64,000 nt of DNA from Streptosporangium album (GCF_014203795.1 NZ_JACHJU010000001.1:2356001-2420000); one strand, 5' to 3'. Positions 1 through 9,440 are shown, counted from the stretch's first letter. The notes: generated by a model from the sequence alone, not told the origin. Translations and numbers: made by a program.

Positions 1-1026
1 CCGCTGCTTCCACCGGGGCAGCTCGTCGGCCGGGAGGAGCACGGTCACCACCGAGAACTCATCGCTGATCAGCGGTGGGATGTTGAGCTGGTCGCACCAT
101 TCGAGGACGTAGTCGGCGAGTGGCACCGCGCGGGAGCGGGAGCGCAGCAGCGCCACCGCGATATCGCCCGCTGGAACGCTCCATCGGTCCGCGACCCGCT
201 TGATGAGAGCCGCGTCGCCGCTCAGCAGCACGTCCACCGCGTCGGCACGGGCCAGGCCCCATACATCGCCGCCGTTCAACGGGTGCAGCGCCAGATCGAG
301 CAGGACCGAGGCGTGCTGGGCGAGCTCGCGGGTGAGACTCTTGCGGTCGGGGCGGGCGGCCACCACGAGATGGGCGCGCGGATGCACCGGGTCGCCCACG
401 GCGTGCACGATGAGGTCGGGGTGCCGGATCCGGGAGCGCTGGCCGAGTGCCGCGGCGCGGGCGTCGTCGATGTGCACCCGGGCCGCGCCGACCGCGGCGT
501 GCACCGCTCCGTTCCGGTCCATGAGCACCGCCCAACTGTCGATCCGGCTCGCGAGCATGGTGATGACGCCTTGGGCGCCCGCGCTGCGGGCCACCCGGAT
601 CATCGCGGAGATGCTCTCGGCGACCAGCCGTGATTCCGCCGTGCCCGTGCGCAGAAGGTCGGCGTTCAGCTGGTACGTGACGTCCTGGAAGGCTACGCCT
701 CCGGGGATTTCGAGCAGGGGGAGGCGGTGCCGGAGCGCGCTGCTCACCAGCGCGGCGGGGACGACCGCGTGGCGCGCCCCCGTGCCGAAGGCCAGCCCGG
801 CGATCCCGGCGCCCGCCAGCCGTTGAACGTAGTGGTCGAGCTGCTCGGAGTCGGCGGGGTCCAGCTGGAGGCCGAGGGACAGCAGCAGTTCGCCGCCGCG
901 GAGCCAGGGGGTGGGATCGACCAGCTCGGAGATGTGGGTCCAGCGGATCGGCCGGTCCGCGCCGTCCGGTCCGGTGTGCAGCCGCAGCCGGAACCTCTGG
1001 GCGACGTCCGCCACAGTCTCTAGCAT
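1..1026 (-). CDS. PucR-family transcriptional regulator (3' end beyond window)
   Basis: The first 342 codons are visible and the gene runs off the left edge. The start is the ATG at 1026, preceded by a GAAGGAG ribosome binding site; the protein begins MLETVADVAQ. The N-terminal domain has the hallmarks of the PucR N-terminal family: a segment like 'DRPIRWTHISEL', then 'DPTPWLRGGELLLSLGLQL'. PucR regulators sense purine or related metabolites and carry a C-terminal helix-turn-helix, which would lie outside this window. The gene is divergent from an alcohol dehydrogenase/permease pair, so it probably controls them. The real reading frame is open to base 1. Family assignment is firm; the ligand is unknown. 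Confidence 0.85.
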   Translation of the reverse strand, partial: MLETVADVAQRFRLRLHTGPDGADRPIRWTHISELVDPTPWLRGGELLLSLGLQLDPADSEQLDHYVQRLAGAGIAGLAFGTGARHAVVPAALVSSALRHRLPLLEIPGGVAFQDVTYQLNADLLRTGTAESRLVAESISAMIRVARSAGAQGVITMLASRIDSWAVLMDRNGAVHAAVGAARVHIDDARAAALGQRSRIRHPDLIVHAVGDPVHPRAHLVVAARPDRKSLTRELAQHASVLLDLALHPLNGGDVWGLARADAVDVLLSGDAALIKRVADRWSVPAGDIAVALLRSRSRAVPLADYVLEWCDQLNIPPLISDEFSVVTVLLPADELPRWKQR

Positions 1027-1047
1027 GCGGTGCTCCTTCTCGCGAGC

Positions 1048-1066
1048 TTGTGGGCATTCCTCACAA
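1048..1066. promoter_or_regulatory. Operator-like box 1 of the PucR/dehydrogenase divergon
   Basis: TTGTGGGCATTCCTCACAA has TTGTG/CACAA arms 22 bp upstream of the regulator start. A second box at 1127-1145 shares the core GTGGRCATTYCTC. Two copies of one semi-palindrome in a divergent promoter suggest a regulator binding site; that the PucR protein binds it is inferred. Confidence 0.45.
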
Positions 1067-1126
1067 ACCGTGCCAGCGGCCGCTCACTCGGCGGCATGTA
1101 GCAGTTCGGAGCCTGTCGCGCAGATA

Positions 1127-1145
1127 GGTGGACATTTCTCCACAT
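1127..1145. promoter_or_regulatory. Operator-like box 2 of the PucR/dehydrogenase divergon
   Basis: GGTGGACATTTCTCCACAT has GTGGA/TCCAC arms and closely matches box 1 at 1048-1066 in the same orientation, 79 bp apart. It lies about 100 bp upstream of the dehydrogenase start at 1248. Confidence 0.45.
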
Positions 1146-1247
1146 TCCCGCAGGTCAACGGCGGTCCTACTATGCATGACATACCAGTAACGCCGGGTAA
1201 CAAGACGCTGTTCCCGGCCCTTTCCCGGTTTTACCCGAAGGAGTCGT

Positions 1248-2345
1248 ATGCGTGCCGCAGTGTTCCTGTCCGCCGATCAGCCCGTGCGCGTCGAGGACGT
1301 CGAGCTCGCGGCGCCCGGACCCGGAGAGGTCAGGGTCAAGATCGCGGCAGCCGGGGTTTGCGGATCTGACCTGCATGTCCGGCGGGGCGAGTGGGATGTG
1401 CCCGCCCCGCTGGTGATGGGCCACGAGGGGTCGGGCATCGTCACCGCGCTCGGCCAGGGCGTGACCAGCCTGGCCGAGGGCGACCATGTGGTGCTCTCCT
1501 GGGTGGCGCCGTGCGGGCAGTGCCGCTACTGCCGGGCGGGCCACGAGGCCCGCTGCCAGGTGGCCGCGAACGTGGTCGCTCCCGGCGGCGTTCTCCAGGA
1601 CGGCACCAGCCGGTTGAGCCGCGGTGGCGAGAAGATCTACCACTATCTCGGCGTATCTTCCTTCGCCGAGGAGGCGGTCGTCCCGGCGTCGGGCGCGATC
1701 AAGGTTCGCGAGGACGCGCCGCTGGACACGATCGCGCTCGTCGGATGCGCGGTGGCGACCGGCGTGGGTGCGGTGACCAACACCGCGGCGGTGGTCCCCG
1801 GCAGCACCGTGGCGGTCATCGGCTGCGGCGGCGTCGGGCTCTCGGTGGTACAGGGCGCCCGGCTCGCCGGGGCGGAGCGGATCATCGTGATCGACCCGCG
1901 GGCGGAGAAGACCGCGCTCGCGGTCATGCTCGGCGCGACCGACCAGATTTCCGGGCCCGGCGTGGACGCCGTCGAGGCGATCCGTGACCTGCTTCCCGAC
2001 GGGGTGGACTACGCCTTCGACGCGGTGGGCGCGCAGGCCACGATCGAGAGCGCCATCAAGGTCCTCGGTCTCGGCGGCGCGGCCGTCGCGGTGGGGCTGC
2101 CGCCCAAGGGCACCGCGGCCCGTTTCGACCCGCTCGTGCTCGGCGAGGCCGACCAGCGAATCCTGGGCTCCAACTACGGCAGCGTACGGCCGGCCGTGGA
2201 CATCCCCGCACTCGTCGACCGCTACATGGACGGCCATCTCCAGCTCGACCAGCTCGTCAGCCGCCGCGCGTCACTCGACGAGGCCCCCAACGCCCTGGAC
2301 GAGCTGGCCAGCGGCGAAGCCCTCCGCACACTGCTGATCCCCTGA
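1248..2345 (+). CDS. Zinc-dependent medium-chain alcohol dehydrogenase
   Basis: This 365-residue enzyme of the MDR family should oxidise an alcohol with NAD(P). Catalytic-zinc ligands are visible at Cys38 (GVCGSDLH), His59-Glu60 (GHEGSG) and Cys167; the structural-zinc cysteines are Cys89, 92, 95 and 103; the Rossmann motif GCGGVG is at 192-197. A GAAGGAG site precedes the ATG. The next gene, a permease, starts 12 bp after the stop, so the two are probably one operon for uptake and oxidation of a substrate, facing the PucR-type regulator. The glutathione/mycothiol-dependent class III enzymes look similar, so the substrate cannot be named. Confidence 0.88.
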   Translation: MRAAVFLSADQPVRVEDVELAAPGPGEVRVKIAAAGVCGSDLHVRRGEWDVPAPLVMGHEGSGIVTALGQGVTSLAEGDHVVLSWVAPCGQCRYCRAGHEARCQVAANVVAPGGVLQDGTSRLSRGGEKIYHYLGVSSFAEEAVVPASGAIKVREDAPLDTIALVGCAVATGVGAVTNTAAVVPGSTVAVIGCGGVGLSVVQGARLAGAERIIVIDPRAEKTALAVMLGATDQISGPGVDAVEAIRDLLPDGVDYAFDAVGAQATIESAIKVLGLGGAAVAVGLPPKGTAARFDPLVLGEADQRILGSNYGSVRPAVDIPALVDRYMDGHLQLDQLVSRRASLDEAPNALDELASGEALRTLLIP

Positions 2346-2357
2346 GGAGCCCTCCGA

Positions 2358-3794
2358 ATGACCCAGACCAGCGCCCGCCCCACTGAGAGCCCAGATCGGG
2401 GCCTCAAGAAGGGCGCGATGTCCAGCGGCGAGGTCGTCGCCCAGGCCATCGCCAACATCGCGCCCAGCGCGGTGATCGCGTTCACCGTGGCGGCGATCTA
2501 CGCCAGCGCAGGCAACGCCTCATGGCTGTCGTTCGCGCTCGCCACGGTCGTGATCCTCGCGGTCGGGTACTGCATCGCGCAGTTCGCCAAGCGCCGCGCC
2601 TCTGCCGGTTCCCTCTACAACTACGCCGCCCAGGGCATGGGACCGTTCGGCGCGTACATCACGGGGATCACCTTGATCATCGGGTGTATGGGCATCGCGT
2701 CCGGCTCGCTCAGCGGCGCGGTCGTCCACTTCAACGCCTTCCTGGACGGGATCGGCCTGCCGGTGCGGAGCACCGTCTGGAACGTGCTGCTCGCGGTGGC
2801 CATCGGCGGTCTCGCCATGCTGTTCACCGTCTGGGGCATCCGGATCTCGGCGCGGATCTCACTGATCCTGGAGATCGTCTCGATCACGATCATCGCGATC
2901 ATGCTGGTCATCGTGCTGTTCGCCGGCGGGGGCCCGATCATCGACGTCGACCAGCTCAGCCTGAGCGGTGCGACCCCGCACGGCGTGGCCTTCGGCATGG
3001 TCCTCGGCATCCTCGGGTTCGTCGGTTTCTCCAGCTCCGATGCGCTCGGCCGGGAGGCGCGCGACCCGTTCAAGGCCATCCCACGGGCGATCATGTGGAG
3101 CGCGGCGGGTGTCGGCCTGCTGTACGTCTTCGCCGCCTACAGCCAGGTGGCCGGTTACAGGCCACTGGGCGATCTCGGTGCCAGCGGCAACCCGCTGGAC
3201 GATCTCGCGGTGGCGATCGGGCTGCCCGGCTGGTTCCGGCCGGTGCTCAGCCTCGGCATCACCGCGTCGTTCTTCGCGGTGGTCGTCGCGCCGATCAACG
3301 TCGTCGGCCGGATCGTGTTCGTGATGGGCAAGGAGGGCGTCTTCCCCCGCTCGTTCGGCCGCACCCACCGCACCCAGCAGACGCCGCACCGGGCGATCCT
3401 CTCGATCGCGCCGCTCGCCGTGCTCACCACCGCGGTGATGTACGCGGTAGGCGTGGACGGCAACGAGATCCTGATCAACGTCGACACGTTCGGCACCTAC
3501 GGCTACATGATCGCCTATGCCATCGTGGCCGTCGCCGCACCGATCTTCCTCCGCCGTGAAGGCGTCCGCCTCGCGCTCATCTGGCCGTGCACGGTGGTCT
3601 CCGTCATCGGCATGGGCTACGTGTTCTACGCCAACGTGGTGCCCTGGCCGACCTGGCCGCTCAACGCCGTCGTGCTCGCGTTCTTCGGGGTGGTGGCCGT
3701 CGCGGTGGCGTGGTACGTCTACCTGCGGACCGCCCGTCCCGAGGTCACCCGGAACATCGGGACCACCGAGACCGACTTCCCGGAGATGGCCTGA
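2358..3794 (+). CDS. APC-superfamily amino acid/amine permease
   Basis: This 478-residue protein has about twelve hydrophobic segments and an N-terminal cytoplasmic stretch ending near 'KKGAMSSGEVVAQAIANIAP', typical of the amino acid-polyamine-organocation superfamily. The motif 'GFVGFSSSDALGREARDP' in the middle matches the conserved segment of this group. It sits 12 bp behind the dehydrogenase, with a GAGGAG site, and is followed by a strong terminator. Co-transcription suggests it imports the dehydrogenase substrate or its precursor, such as an amine or amino alcohol. The substrate is inferred from context only. Confidence 0.85.
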   Translation: MTQTSARPTESPDRGLKKGAMSSGEVVAQAIANIAPSAVIAFTVAAIYASAGNASWLSFALATVVILAVGYCIAQFAKRRASAGSLYNYAAQGMGPFGAYITGITLIIGCMGIASGSLSGAVVHFNAFLDGIGLPVRSTVWNVLLAVAIGGLAMLFTVWGIRISARISLILEIVSITIIAIMLVIVLFAGGGPIIDVDQLSLSGATPHGVAFGMVLGILGFVGFSSSDALGREARDPFKAIPRAIMWSAAGVGLLYVFAAYSQVAGYRPLGDLGASGNPLDDLAVAIGLPGWFRPVLSLGITASFFAVVVAPINVVGRIVFVMGKEGVFPRSFGRTHRTQQTPHRAILSIAPLAVLTTAVMYAVGVDGNEILINVDTFGTYGYMIAYAIVAVAAPIFLRREGVRLALIWPCTVVSVIGMGYVFYANVVPWPTWPLNAVVLAFFGVVAVAVAWYVYLRTARPEVTRNIGTTETDFPEMA

Positions 3795-3806
3795 GTCTCA
3801 CGCGAC

Positions 3807-3848
3807 GGCGGGCCCGGCCGGAGATTCCCCGATCCGGCCGGGCCCGCC
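3807..3848 (+). terminator. Strong hairpin terminator after the permease
   Basis: A perfect 16-bp stem (3807-3822 with 3833-3848) encloses a 10-nt loop, 12 bp after the permease stop. It is almost all G and C and lacks a U tract, as is common in actinomycetes. Confidence 0.85.
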
Positions 3849-3884
3849 GCTCTGCCCCGGACGCATCCGGCCGTTCCCTCCCGG

Positions 3885-4136
3885 TCAGACGCGGAGCATC
3901 TCGATGACGGTGAAGCCGGGGCGGCGCTGCTCGACGTCGATCCGAGGCACGCCATGGTCGTCGGTGACAGCGTCTGGGACCTGCTGGCCGCCCGCCGGGC
4001 CGGAGCCCTGGGCATCGGCCTGCTGTCCGGCGGCTACGGCAGGGACGAGCTTGAGCGCTCCGGCGCGTTCCGCGTCTACGCCGATCCGGAGGACATGCGG
4101 AACCGGCTCGACGAACTGGGCGTCCGCCTCGGCTGA
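3885..4136 (+). pseudogene. Remnant of a HAD-family hydrolase
   Basis: The frame reads SDAEH, then DDGEAGAALLDVDP, then 'MVVGDSVWDLLAARRAG' and a normal-looking C-terminus ending RLG. The 'GDSVWD' motif is HAD motif IV. In intact relatives the SDAEH segment is followed by a KP.PD lysine motif, which is missing here, and the N-terminal DxDGT region is absent altogether. The piece starts directly behind the permease terminator and has no start signal of its own. It is most simply the decayed 3' end of a phosphatase gene. An internal ATG at 3954 could in principle express a 60-residue peptide, but without the catalytic aspartate. Confidence 0.65.
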
Positions 4137-4172
4137 CCGCGGAGGCGCGTGACCCCGCGGAGCCGTACCGGG

Positions 4173-5354
4173 TCAGGTGGTGGACAGAGCGACGGTCGGA
4201 GACAGGCGGGCGGCGCGCATGGCGGGGTAGATCCCGGCGATGGTGCCGATGACCAGGGTGGCGCCGATCGCGCCGCCGATCGCCCACGGTGGCACGACGG
4301 GGGGCCAGTCGCGGGACAGGGCGTAGCCGACGGTGGCGATGGCGCCCAGGGCGGCCCCGACGATACCCCCCAGGGCGGACAGAAGCAGAGACTCCGCCAG
4401 GAACTGGACACGGACCTGGCCACGGGTGGCGCCAAGGGAGCGGCGCAGGCCGATCTCCCGCCGGCGTTCCAGCACCGAGATCACCATGGTGTTCGCCACG
4501 CCGACCCCGCCGACCAGCAGCGCGACCGCGCCGAGTCCGAGCAGCAGGTTGGTGAAGGCCCCGGCCGCGGCGGCCCTGGCGGCCAGCGCGTCGGAGGGCC
4601 TGCTGACAATCACCTCACCCGGGTTCTCCGGGTTCACCGTGCGAGGCAGGACGGAGCGCACGTCCGTCACCGCCTCCTCGGCGGATCGCTCGTAGATCGT
4701 GGTGGGGTGCCCGTCGAAGTCCAGCAGCTCCTCCGCCACGGGGAACCCGACGAGCGCCGACCGTTCGATCTCGGGCGCGAGCGGCATCGGACCCAGGATG
4801 CCGATGACGGTGAACCACCGGCTGCCTATCCACAGCCGCACACCGGTCCTGTTGATACCCAGCCGCTCGGCGGTCTTGGAGCCCAGGACGACCGCCGGTT
4901 GCCGTTCGGTGGCGGCGTTCAGCCAGGTGCCGCTCTGGACGGTGCCCTCCAGCGTGCGGAGCAGTTCGGTGGTGGCGGCCTGTACGGCGATGCCCCCGGT
5001 GACCGCTTCGGGGATGTAGCTGGTCCGCCGCACGGACGTCTCGACGTTTCCGGTGGCCGAGGCGGTGCTCACCGGGCCGATGCGTCTGACCATGGCGACC
5101 GCTTCCTCGGGCAGCTTGGCCTTCTCTCCGAAGATCGTCTGGCCCGGGGCCACCGTCAGCAGGTTGGTGCCCAGGCTGTCGAGCTGACGTAGCAACTCCT
5201 CGCGGGACGAGGAGGAGATCCCGATCACCGCGATCATGGTGGCGATGCCGATGGCGATGCCGAGCGCGGACAGGACCACCCTGGCCGGACGGCTCCTGAG
5301 CCCCGCCGCACCGACCCGCAGCACGTCGGAGAGGCTGAGCCTGGCGGGCTTCAC
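4173..5354 (-). CDS. ABC transporter permease, FtsX/MacB type
   Basis: The 393-residue protein has the MacB/FtsX arrangement: one N-terminal membrane helix (about 22-46), a large extracytoplasmic MacB-like domain, then three C-terminal helices. '[19 protein letters not shown]' is the conserved coupling segment of the FtsX family. It starts with a GTG that overlaps the stop of the ATPase gene (GTGA), so translation is coupled. It is the last gene of a lipoprotein-adaptor-ATPase-permease operon. Such three-part systems export peptides or lipids or transmit cell-envelope stress; the substrate is unknown. Confidence 0.87.
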   Translation of the reverse strand: MKPARLSLSDVLRVGAAGLRSRPARVVLSALGIAIGIATMIAVIGISSSSREELLRQLDSLGTNLLTVAPGQTIFGEKAKLPEEAVAMVRRIGPVSTASATGNVETSVRRTSYIPEAVTGGIAVQAATTELLRTLEGTVQSGTWLNAATERQPAVVLGSKTAERLGINRTGVRLWIGSRWFTVIGILGPMPLAPEIERSALVGFPVAEELLDFDGHPTTIYERSAEEAVTDVRSVLPRTVNPENPGEVIVSRPSDALAARAAAAGAFTNLLLGLGAVALLVGGVGVANTMVISVLERRREIGLRRSLGATRGQVRVQFLAESLLLSALGGIVGAALGAIATVGYALSRDWPPVVPPWAIGGAIGATLVIGTIAGIYPAMRAARLSPTVALSTT

Positions 5355-6010
5355 GTCAGCACCTCCCCGTCACGGACCCGTACCTGCCGGGGGCACCACT
5401 CGGCGATCTCGTTGTCGTGCGTGATGATCGCGATCGTGGTCCCGCCCTCGTGGAGCTCGCGCAGGATCTTGAGCACTTCCGACCCCGAGGCGGAGTCCAG
5501 GTTGCCGGTCGGCTCGTCGGCCAGCAGCAACGGCGGGTCACCGACGACCGCCCTGGCCACGGCCACCCGCTGCTGCTCACCGCCGGAGAGCTGGTTGGGC
5601 CGGTGGTCGAGCCGGTGCCCGAGGCCCACCCGCCGCAGAGCCTCCGCGGCCCGCGCACGTCTGACCCGCAGCGGCGTCCCGGTGTAGAGCAGTCCGTCGG
5701 CCACGTTGTCCAGGGCGCTCACCCCCGGCGCCAGGTGGAACTGCTGGAAGACGAAACCGAGGTGGCGGGCGCGCAGCGCCGACAGCTCGCGGTCCGACAG
5801 CGTGGCGATGTCGTGGCCCGCGATGCGGACGGTCCCCGAGGTGGGCCGGTCCAGGGTCCCGATCATGTGGAGCATGGTGGACTTGCCCGAGCCCGACGGG
5901 CCGACGATGGCCAGCAGCTCGCCCTCCTCGACCAGCAGGTCCACTCCGCGCAGCGCCTGGACATGACCGTTATAGGTCTTGGTCACCCGGCGTAGCTCGA
6001 TGATGCTCAT
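5351..6010 (-). CDS. ABC transporter ATP-binding protein, MacB/LolD type
   Basis: The 219-residue ATPase begins [13 protein letters not shown] at an ATG that overlaps the stop of the adaptor gene (ATGA). Walker A is GPSGSGKST at 37-45, the signature is LSGGEQQR, and Walker B ends LLLADEPTG. The open frame runs much further upstream, but that stretch lies inside the adaptor gene in another frame and is not real coding sequence. It powers the FtsX-type permease encoded immediately downstream. Confidence 0.93.
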   Translation of the reverse strand: MSIIELRRVTKTYNGHVQALRGVDLLVEEGELLAIVGPSGSGKSTMLHMIGTLDRPTSGTVRIAGHDIATLSDRELSALRARHLGFVFQQFHLAPGVSALDNVADGLLYTGTPLRVRRARAAEALRRVGLGHRLDHRPNQLSGGEQQRVAVARAVVGDPPLLLADEPTGNLDSASGSEVLKILRELHEGGTTIAIITHDNEIAEWCPRQVRVRDGEVLT

Positions 6011-7053
6011 TCCGACGGCACCCCGACCTTCATGCCTTCCGTGAGCCCGTCCCCGGTGATCTCGACCATGCCGCTGCCGAACGCCCCGACCTTCACCGGC
6101 GCCAGCCGGGTGCCGGAGCCCTCGACGATCTCGACGCCGAACCCGCCCTCGCGCAGCGCGAGCAGCGCCTCCACCGGTACGGCGAGCACGTTCTCGCGCC
6201 GCTCGCTCACCAGCTCCACCTCGACGGGGGCCTGGTCCAGCTTGGTCTTCGGGTCCTTGGTGAGCATGATCTCGACGTCGATGACCGTCCTTTCCCCATA
6301 GGTCTTGGCCACCGTGCCCACCTCGGTGATCTTCCCCGCCGCCTTTTCGCCGCCCGGCAGTTCCACGGTGACCTTCGCTCCCTTCTTGGCGAGCATCTGG
6401 TCGCTGCTGTCGAGGTCGAGGTGGACCAGCCGGTCCAGGTCGCTGACGGCGAGGGCCTGCCGTCCCGGCGCGGTCCTGCCGCCGACCACGGCCTTCACCT
6501 CGGTCACCCTGACCGCCGAGGGCAGGAACACCACCTGCGTGTCGTCCACCTGCCCGGTCTCGGTCAGCCCGCGGTCGTCCTGCCACTCCCGCACCGCGAG
6601 ATGGGTGGCGTTGCTGAAATGGTCGTCCACCGTGAGGTCCGCGCCATAGCCCAGCGCCTTGAGGTTGCTTTCGAGCTGCTCGACGTCGGGTCCGTCGGAG
6701 ACGCCCCAGCGCAGCGGCCGGTAAAGGGGCAGCGAGCCGTACATCAGGGTGACCGGCTTGCGGTCGACCTTGAGCAGGGAGCGGCCCCGCCGTACCACCG
6801 CGCCGTCGTCGGGCACCCACGTCACCGTTCCGGACGCGCCGGTGGTGAGCGGGCGCCGGCCCGAGTAGGTGAGCGCGCCGGTCACGGTCTTGGTGTCCAC
6901 CAGGTCCTGCCTGGTGATCGCCGCAGTGGCGGCGACCTGCGCCTTGGCGGGCGCGGCCACTCCGGTGCCGCCGCCGGTCAGGAGGGCCGTCGCCGCCCCT
7001 GCGGCCACGACGGCCAGGAGGGCCACCCCGGACAGGGCGAGTCCCCTTCTCAC
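6007..7053 (-). CDS. Periplasmic-adaptor (HlyD-like) protein with a peptidoglycan-binding repeat
   Basis: The 348-residue protein starts with a GTG overlapping the lipoprotein stop. A signal/anchor helix (about 5-27) precedes the mature part. A segment '[18 protein letters not shown]' followed by an 'AVREWQ' motif is a peptidoglycan-binding type 1 repeat inserted in the middle. The C-terminal half, with '[17 protein letters not shown]' and '[11 protein letters not shown]', resembles the beta-barrel and membrane-proximal parts of HlyD-type adaptors. It likely links the ABC permease to the cell wall. Overlapping starts tie it to the ATPase and permease. Confidence 0.82.
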   Translation of the reverse strand: MRRGLALSGVALLAVVAAGAATALLTGGGTGVAAPAKAQVAATAAITRQDLVDTKTVTGALTYSGRRPLTTGASGTVTWVPDDGAVVRRGRSLLKVDRKPVTLMYGSLPLYRPLRWGVSDGPDVEQLESNLKALGYGADLTVDDHFSNATHLAVREWQDDRGLTETGQVDDTQVVFLPSAVRVTEVKAVVGGRTAPGRQALAVSDLDRLVHLDLDSSDQMLAKKGAKVTVELPGGEKAAGKITEVGTVAKTYGERTVIDVEIMLTKDPKTKLDQAPVEVELVSERRENVLAVPVEALLALREGGFGVEIVEGSGTRLAPVKVGAFGSGMVEITGDGLTEGMKVGVPSE

Positions 7054-7565
7054 CGCCCGCTCCCCTTCATCGCGGGCGCGAACTCCTTACAGGCCTCCTC
7101 GGCCGCCTTCATCTTCTGCTCGCTGCCGTCGGACATCTTGAGCCTGAGCCTGCCGTTGGGGTCCGGGTCGTCGATGGCGATGCCGTTCTCGCGCAGGCAC
7201 TGCACGTACTTGACCATCTCGTCGCGCCGCTTCGGGTCGTTGGCCGCGCCCTTGTCACCGACCGCGTCTTCCATGAAGTGCTGGCACTCCTTCATCGCCT
7301 TCTCCATCTTGGCCTCCTCCCCCTTCTGGGCCTGGACGCGGATCTGCCCGCTGCCGTTGGGGTCGGCCATGTCGACGCCGTTCTCGCGCATGCACTGGGC
7401 GAACTTGAGCTGCGCCTGCCCCCGATCCACCGAGGCCGAGACCGAGGCCGACGCGGTGTGCTTGGCGGTGCCGTCTCCCGCGCTGGCGACGCCTGAGGTG
7501 GTCGAAGCCGCACCGCACCCCGCCAGCAGCAGCGGTACGGCGAGCAGCAACAGCCGGGCTTTCAT
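7050..7565 (-). CDS. Lipoprotein with duplicated CxRENG motif, first gene of the ABC export operon
   Basis: The 171-residue protein has a lipoprotein signal with lipobox LAGC at residues 14-17. The mature part carries two related segments, '[16 protein letters not shown]' and '[16 protein letters not shown]', each followed by a charged helix and another Cys, which points to internal duplication and perhaps two disulfide pairs. An AAGGAG site precedes the ATG. It overlaps the adaptor gene by GTGA. The same motif is common in actinomycete lipoproteins next to MacB-like transporters; its function is not established. It may capture the ligand or sense the envelope. Confidence 0.8.
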   Translation of the reverse strand: MKARLLLLAVPLLLAGCGAASTTSGVASAGDGTAKHTASASVSASVDRGQAQLKFAQCMRENGVDMADPNGSGQIRVQAQKGEEAKMEKAMKECQHFMEDAVGDKGAANDPKRRDEMVKYVQCLRENGIAIDDPDPNGRLRLKMSDGSEQKMKAAEEACKEFAPAMKGSGR

Positions 7566-7610
7566 GACGATCTCCTTGGGTTGGTTGCGAGGCCAACTTC
7601 AACAGAGGCA

Positions 7611-7650
7611 GTGCTAAACCCGGATAAGCCGCTTACCCGGCGCTAACACC
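7611..7650. promoter_or_regulatory. Direct-repeat response-regulator box in the divergent promoter
   Basis: Three related octamers occur between the lipoprotein and regulator genes: GCTAAACC (7613), GCTTACCC (7631) and GCTAACAC (7642). The last two are 11 bp apart, one helical turn, as expected for an OmpR-family dimer. Binding by the adjacent regulator is inferred. Confidence 0.35.
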
Positions 7651-7671
7651 TGGTGCGTCACTCTCATCGTC

Positions 7672-8316
7672 ATGCGGGTGTTGATCGTGGAGGACGAAGA
7701 GCAGCTGGCCGACGCCGTCGCACGGGGCCTGCGGCTGCACGCGATGGCCGTGGACGTGGCCTACGACGGCCAGGAGGCGCTGGAGCGGGCCGGCTACGTC
7801 GACTACGACGTCGTCGTCCTCGACCGCGACCTGCCCGAGGTGCACGGCGACGACGTGTGCGGCGAGCTCAGGCACAGGAGCCGCATCCTCATGCTGACCG
7901 CGGCGGGGCAGATCCGCGACAAGATCGACGGGCTGGCCCTGGGCGCGGACGACTACCTGGTCAAGCCGTTCGCGTTCGCCGAGCTGGTCGCCAGGGTCAG
8001 GACACTGGCCCGCCGCTCCTTCCGTACGGCCTCGCCGGCCCTGGAGCGGGCGGGGATCAGGCTCGACCCCGCCCGCCGTACGGTCACCAGGGACGGGCGA
8101 CAGGTCGCGCTGAACCGCAAGGAGTTCGACCTGCTGCGGGAGCTCCTGGACGCGGGCGGCGATCTCGTCACCTCCACCGAGCTGCGCAAGAAGGTCTGGG
8201 ACGAGTACGCGGAGGGGGGCACAGGCGTGCTGCGCGTCACGATCACCTCGCTGCGCAGGAAGCTCGGCGCTCCCGCGCTGCTGGAGAACGTGCCCGGCAA
8301 GGGGTACCGGCTGTGA
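7672..8316 (+). CDS. OmpR/PhoB-family response regulator
   Basis: The 214-residue protein has a receiver domain with acidic pocket VEDEE at 6-10, phospho-acceptor Asp51 (VVVLD), Thr76 and Lys98 (DDYLVKPF), then a winged-helix DNA-binding domain ending 'VPGKGYRL'. It resembles the CutR group. The start ATG has no clear ribosome binding site, so the transcript may be leaderless. Its stop overlaps the kinase start by GTGA. It is divergent from the lipoprotein-led ABC operon, which is its likeliest target. Confidence 0.92.
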   Translation: MRVLIVEDEEQLADAVARGLRLHAMAVDVAYDGQEALERAGYVDYDVVVLDRDLPEVHGDDVCGELRHRSRILMLTAAGQIRDKIDGLALGADDYLVKPFAFAELVARVRTLARRSFRTASPALERAGIRLDPARRTVTRDGRQVALNRKEFDLLRELLDAGGDLVTSTELRKKVWDEYAEGGTGVLRVTITSLRRKLGAPALLENVPGKGYRL

Positions 8317-9440
8317 GGCTCGGCCTGCGCATGCGGCTCACCCTGCTGTACGGCGCGCTGTTCTTCGTGGCCGGGTCGGTGCTGGTCTGGTCCACCTACC
8401 TGCTGACCGCCAGGGCGCTGAACCAGCAGTTCGTCGTGGGGCGCCAGGAGATGTCCCCCCTGGGGGAAGGCCTGCCTTCCAAGGAGATCATCACGGGGAT
8501 GCAGATACAGGACGCGGGGCAGCGGGCGACCAGCGTCCTCGACGAGATGCTGCGCTCCTCACTCCTGATCATGGTTCTCGTCGGGATCGTCGCGACAGTG
8601 ATCGGCTACCTGATCGCCGACCGCGCGCTACGCCCCCTCGACCGGGTCACCGAGACCGCGCAGCGGCTGTCGGAGAGCAACCTGCACGAGCGGATCGCCC
8701 TGCGCGGGCGGCCCCAGGACGAGATCAAACGGCTGGCCGACACCTTCGACGCGATGCTCGACCGGCTGCACAGGGTGTTCGACGCCCAGCGCCGGTTCAT
8801 CGCCAACGCCTCGCACGAGCTGCGCACCCCGCTGGCGATCAACCGGACGGTCCTGGAGGTGTCGCTGGAGGAGCCCGAGGCCTCACCGGACCTCAAGGCG
8901 CTGGCCCGCGCGCTGCTGGGCACCAACGCCCGCTACGAACGGCTGATCGAGGGGCTGCTCCTGCTGGCCCAGTCGGAGCAGGAGCTGACCTCACGCAAGC
9001 CTCTCGAACTCGACCAGGTCGTGCGCGCCGCTCTCGACCAGGTCGACCAGCTCGACCTGCGGCCCCGCGGACGGCCCGTCACCGTCCACCGGGACCTGAG
9101 CCCGGTGACGGTCGAAGGCGATCCGCTCTTCCTTGAGCGCGCGGTCTTCAACCTGGTGGAGAACGCGATCAAGTACAACGTGCGGGACGGACAGGTCTGG
9201 GTCTCCTGCGGGGAGAACGGCCTGGTCGTGGAGAACACCGGGCCGTCGATCCCGCCGTACGAGGTGGAAGATCTCTTCGAGCCCTTCAGGCGGCTGCAGG
9301 GCGACCGCGTCCGCTCGGCGCGCGGCTCGGGGCTCGGGTTGTCGATCGTCCGCGCCATCGTGGACGCCCACAACGCTACGGTCACCGCCACCTCACGCCC
9401 CGAGGGCGGCCTGCGCGTCACGGTCACCTGGGGGTGCTGA
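8313..9440 (+). CDS. Sensor histidine kinase, partner of the upstream regulator
   Basis: The 375-residue kinase starts at the GTG overlapping the regulator stop. Two membrane helices (about 9-31 and 83-102) flank a short 50-residue extracytoplasmic loop. A HAMP domain follows; the phospho-acceptor is His168 (NASHELRTPL); the ATPase domain shows the N box NLVENAIKYN and the G box RGSGLGLSIV. The small sensor loop suggests sensing at the membrane or by a partner, possibly the adjacent lipoprotein. Upstream open sequence in this frame lies over the regulator and is not coding. Confidence 0.92.
   Translation: MRLGLRMRLTLLYGALFFVAGSVLVWSTYLLTARALNQQFVVGRQEMSPLGEGLPSKEIITGMQIQDAGQRATSVLDEMLRSSLLIMVLVGIVATVIGYLIADRALRPLDRVTETAQRLSESNLHERIALRGRPQDEIKRLADTFDAMLDRLHRVFDAQRRFIANASHELRTPLAINRTVLEVSLEEPEASPDLKALARALLGTNARYERLIEGLLLLAQSEQELTSRKPLELDQVVRAALDQVDQLDLRPRGRPVTVHRDLSPVTVEGDPLFLERAVFNLVENAIKYNVRDGQVWVSCGENGLVVENTGPSIPPYEVEDLFEPFRRLQGDRVRSARGSGLGLSIVRAIVDAHNATVTATSRPEGGLRVTVTWGC

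Noticed and set aside
59-1057. Long minus-strand frame giving a 332-residue Arg/Pro-rich protein
   Set aside because: It is out of frame with the PucR-type gene, which has a recognisable domain; the Arg/Pro-rich composition is typical of shadow frames in high-GC DNA.
6011-6820. N-terminal extension of the ABC ATPase frame
   Set aside because: The extension lies over the adaptor gene in another frame and is Arg/Gly-rich; the ATPase starts at the ATG overlapping the adaptor stop.
7653-8312. N-terminal extension of the histidine kinase frame
   Set aside because: It overlaps the response regulator gene in another frame; the kinase starts at GTG 8313.
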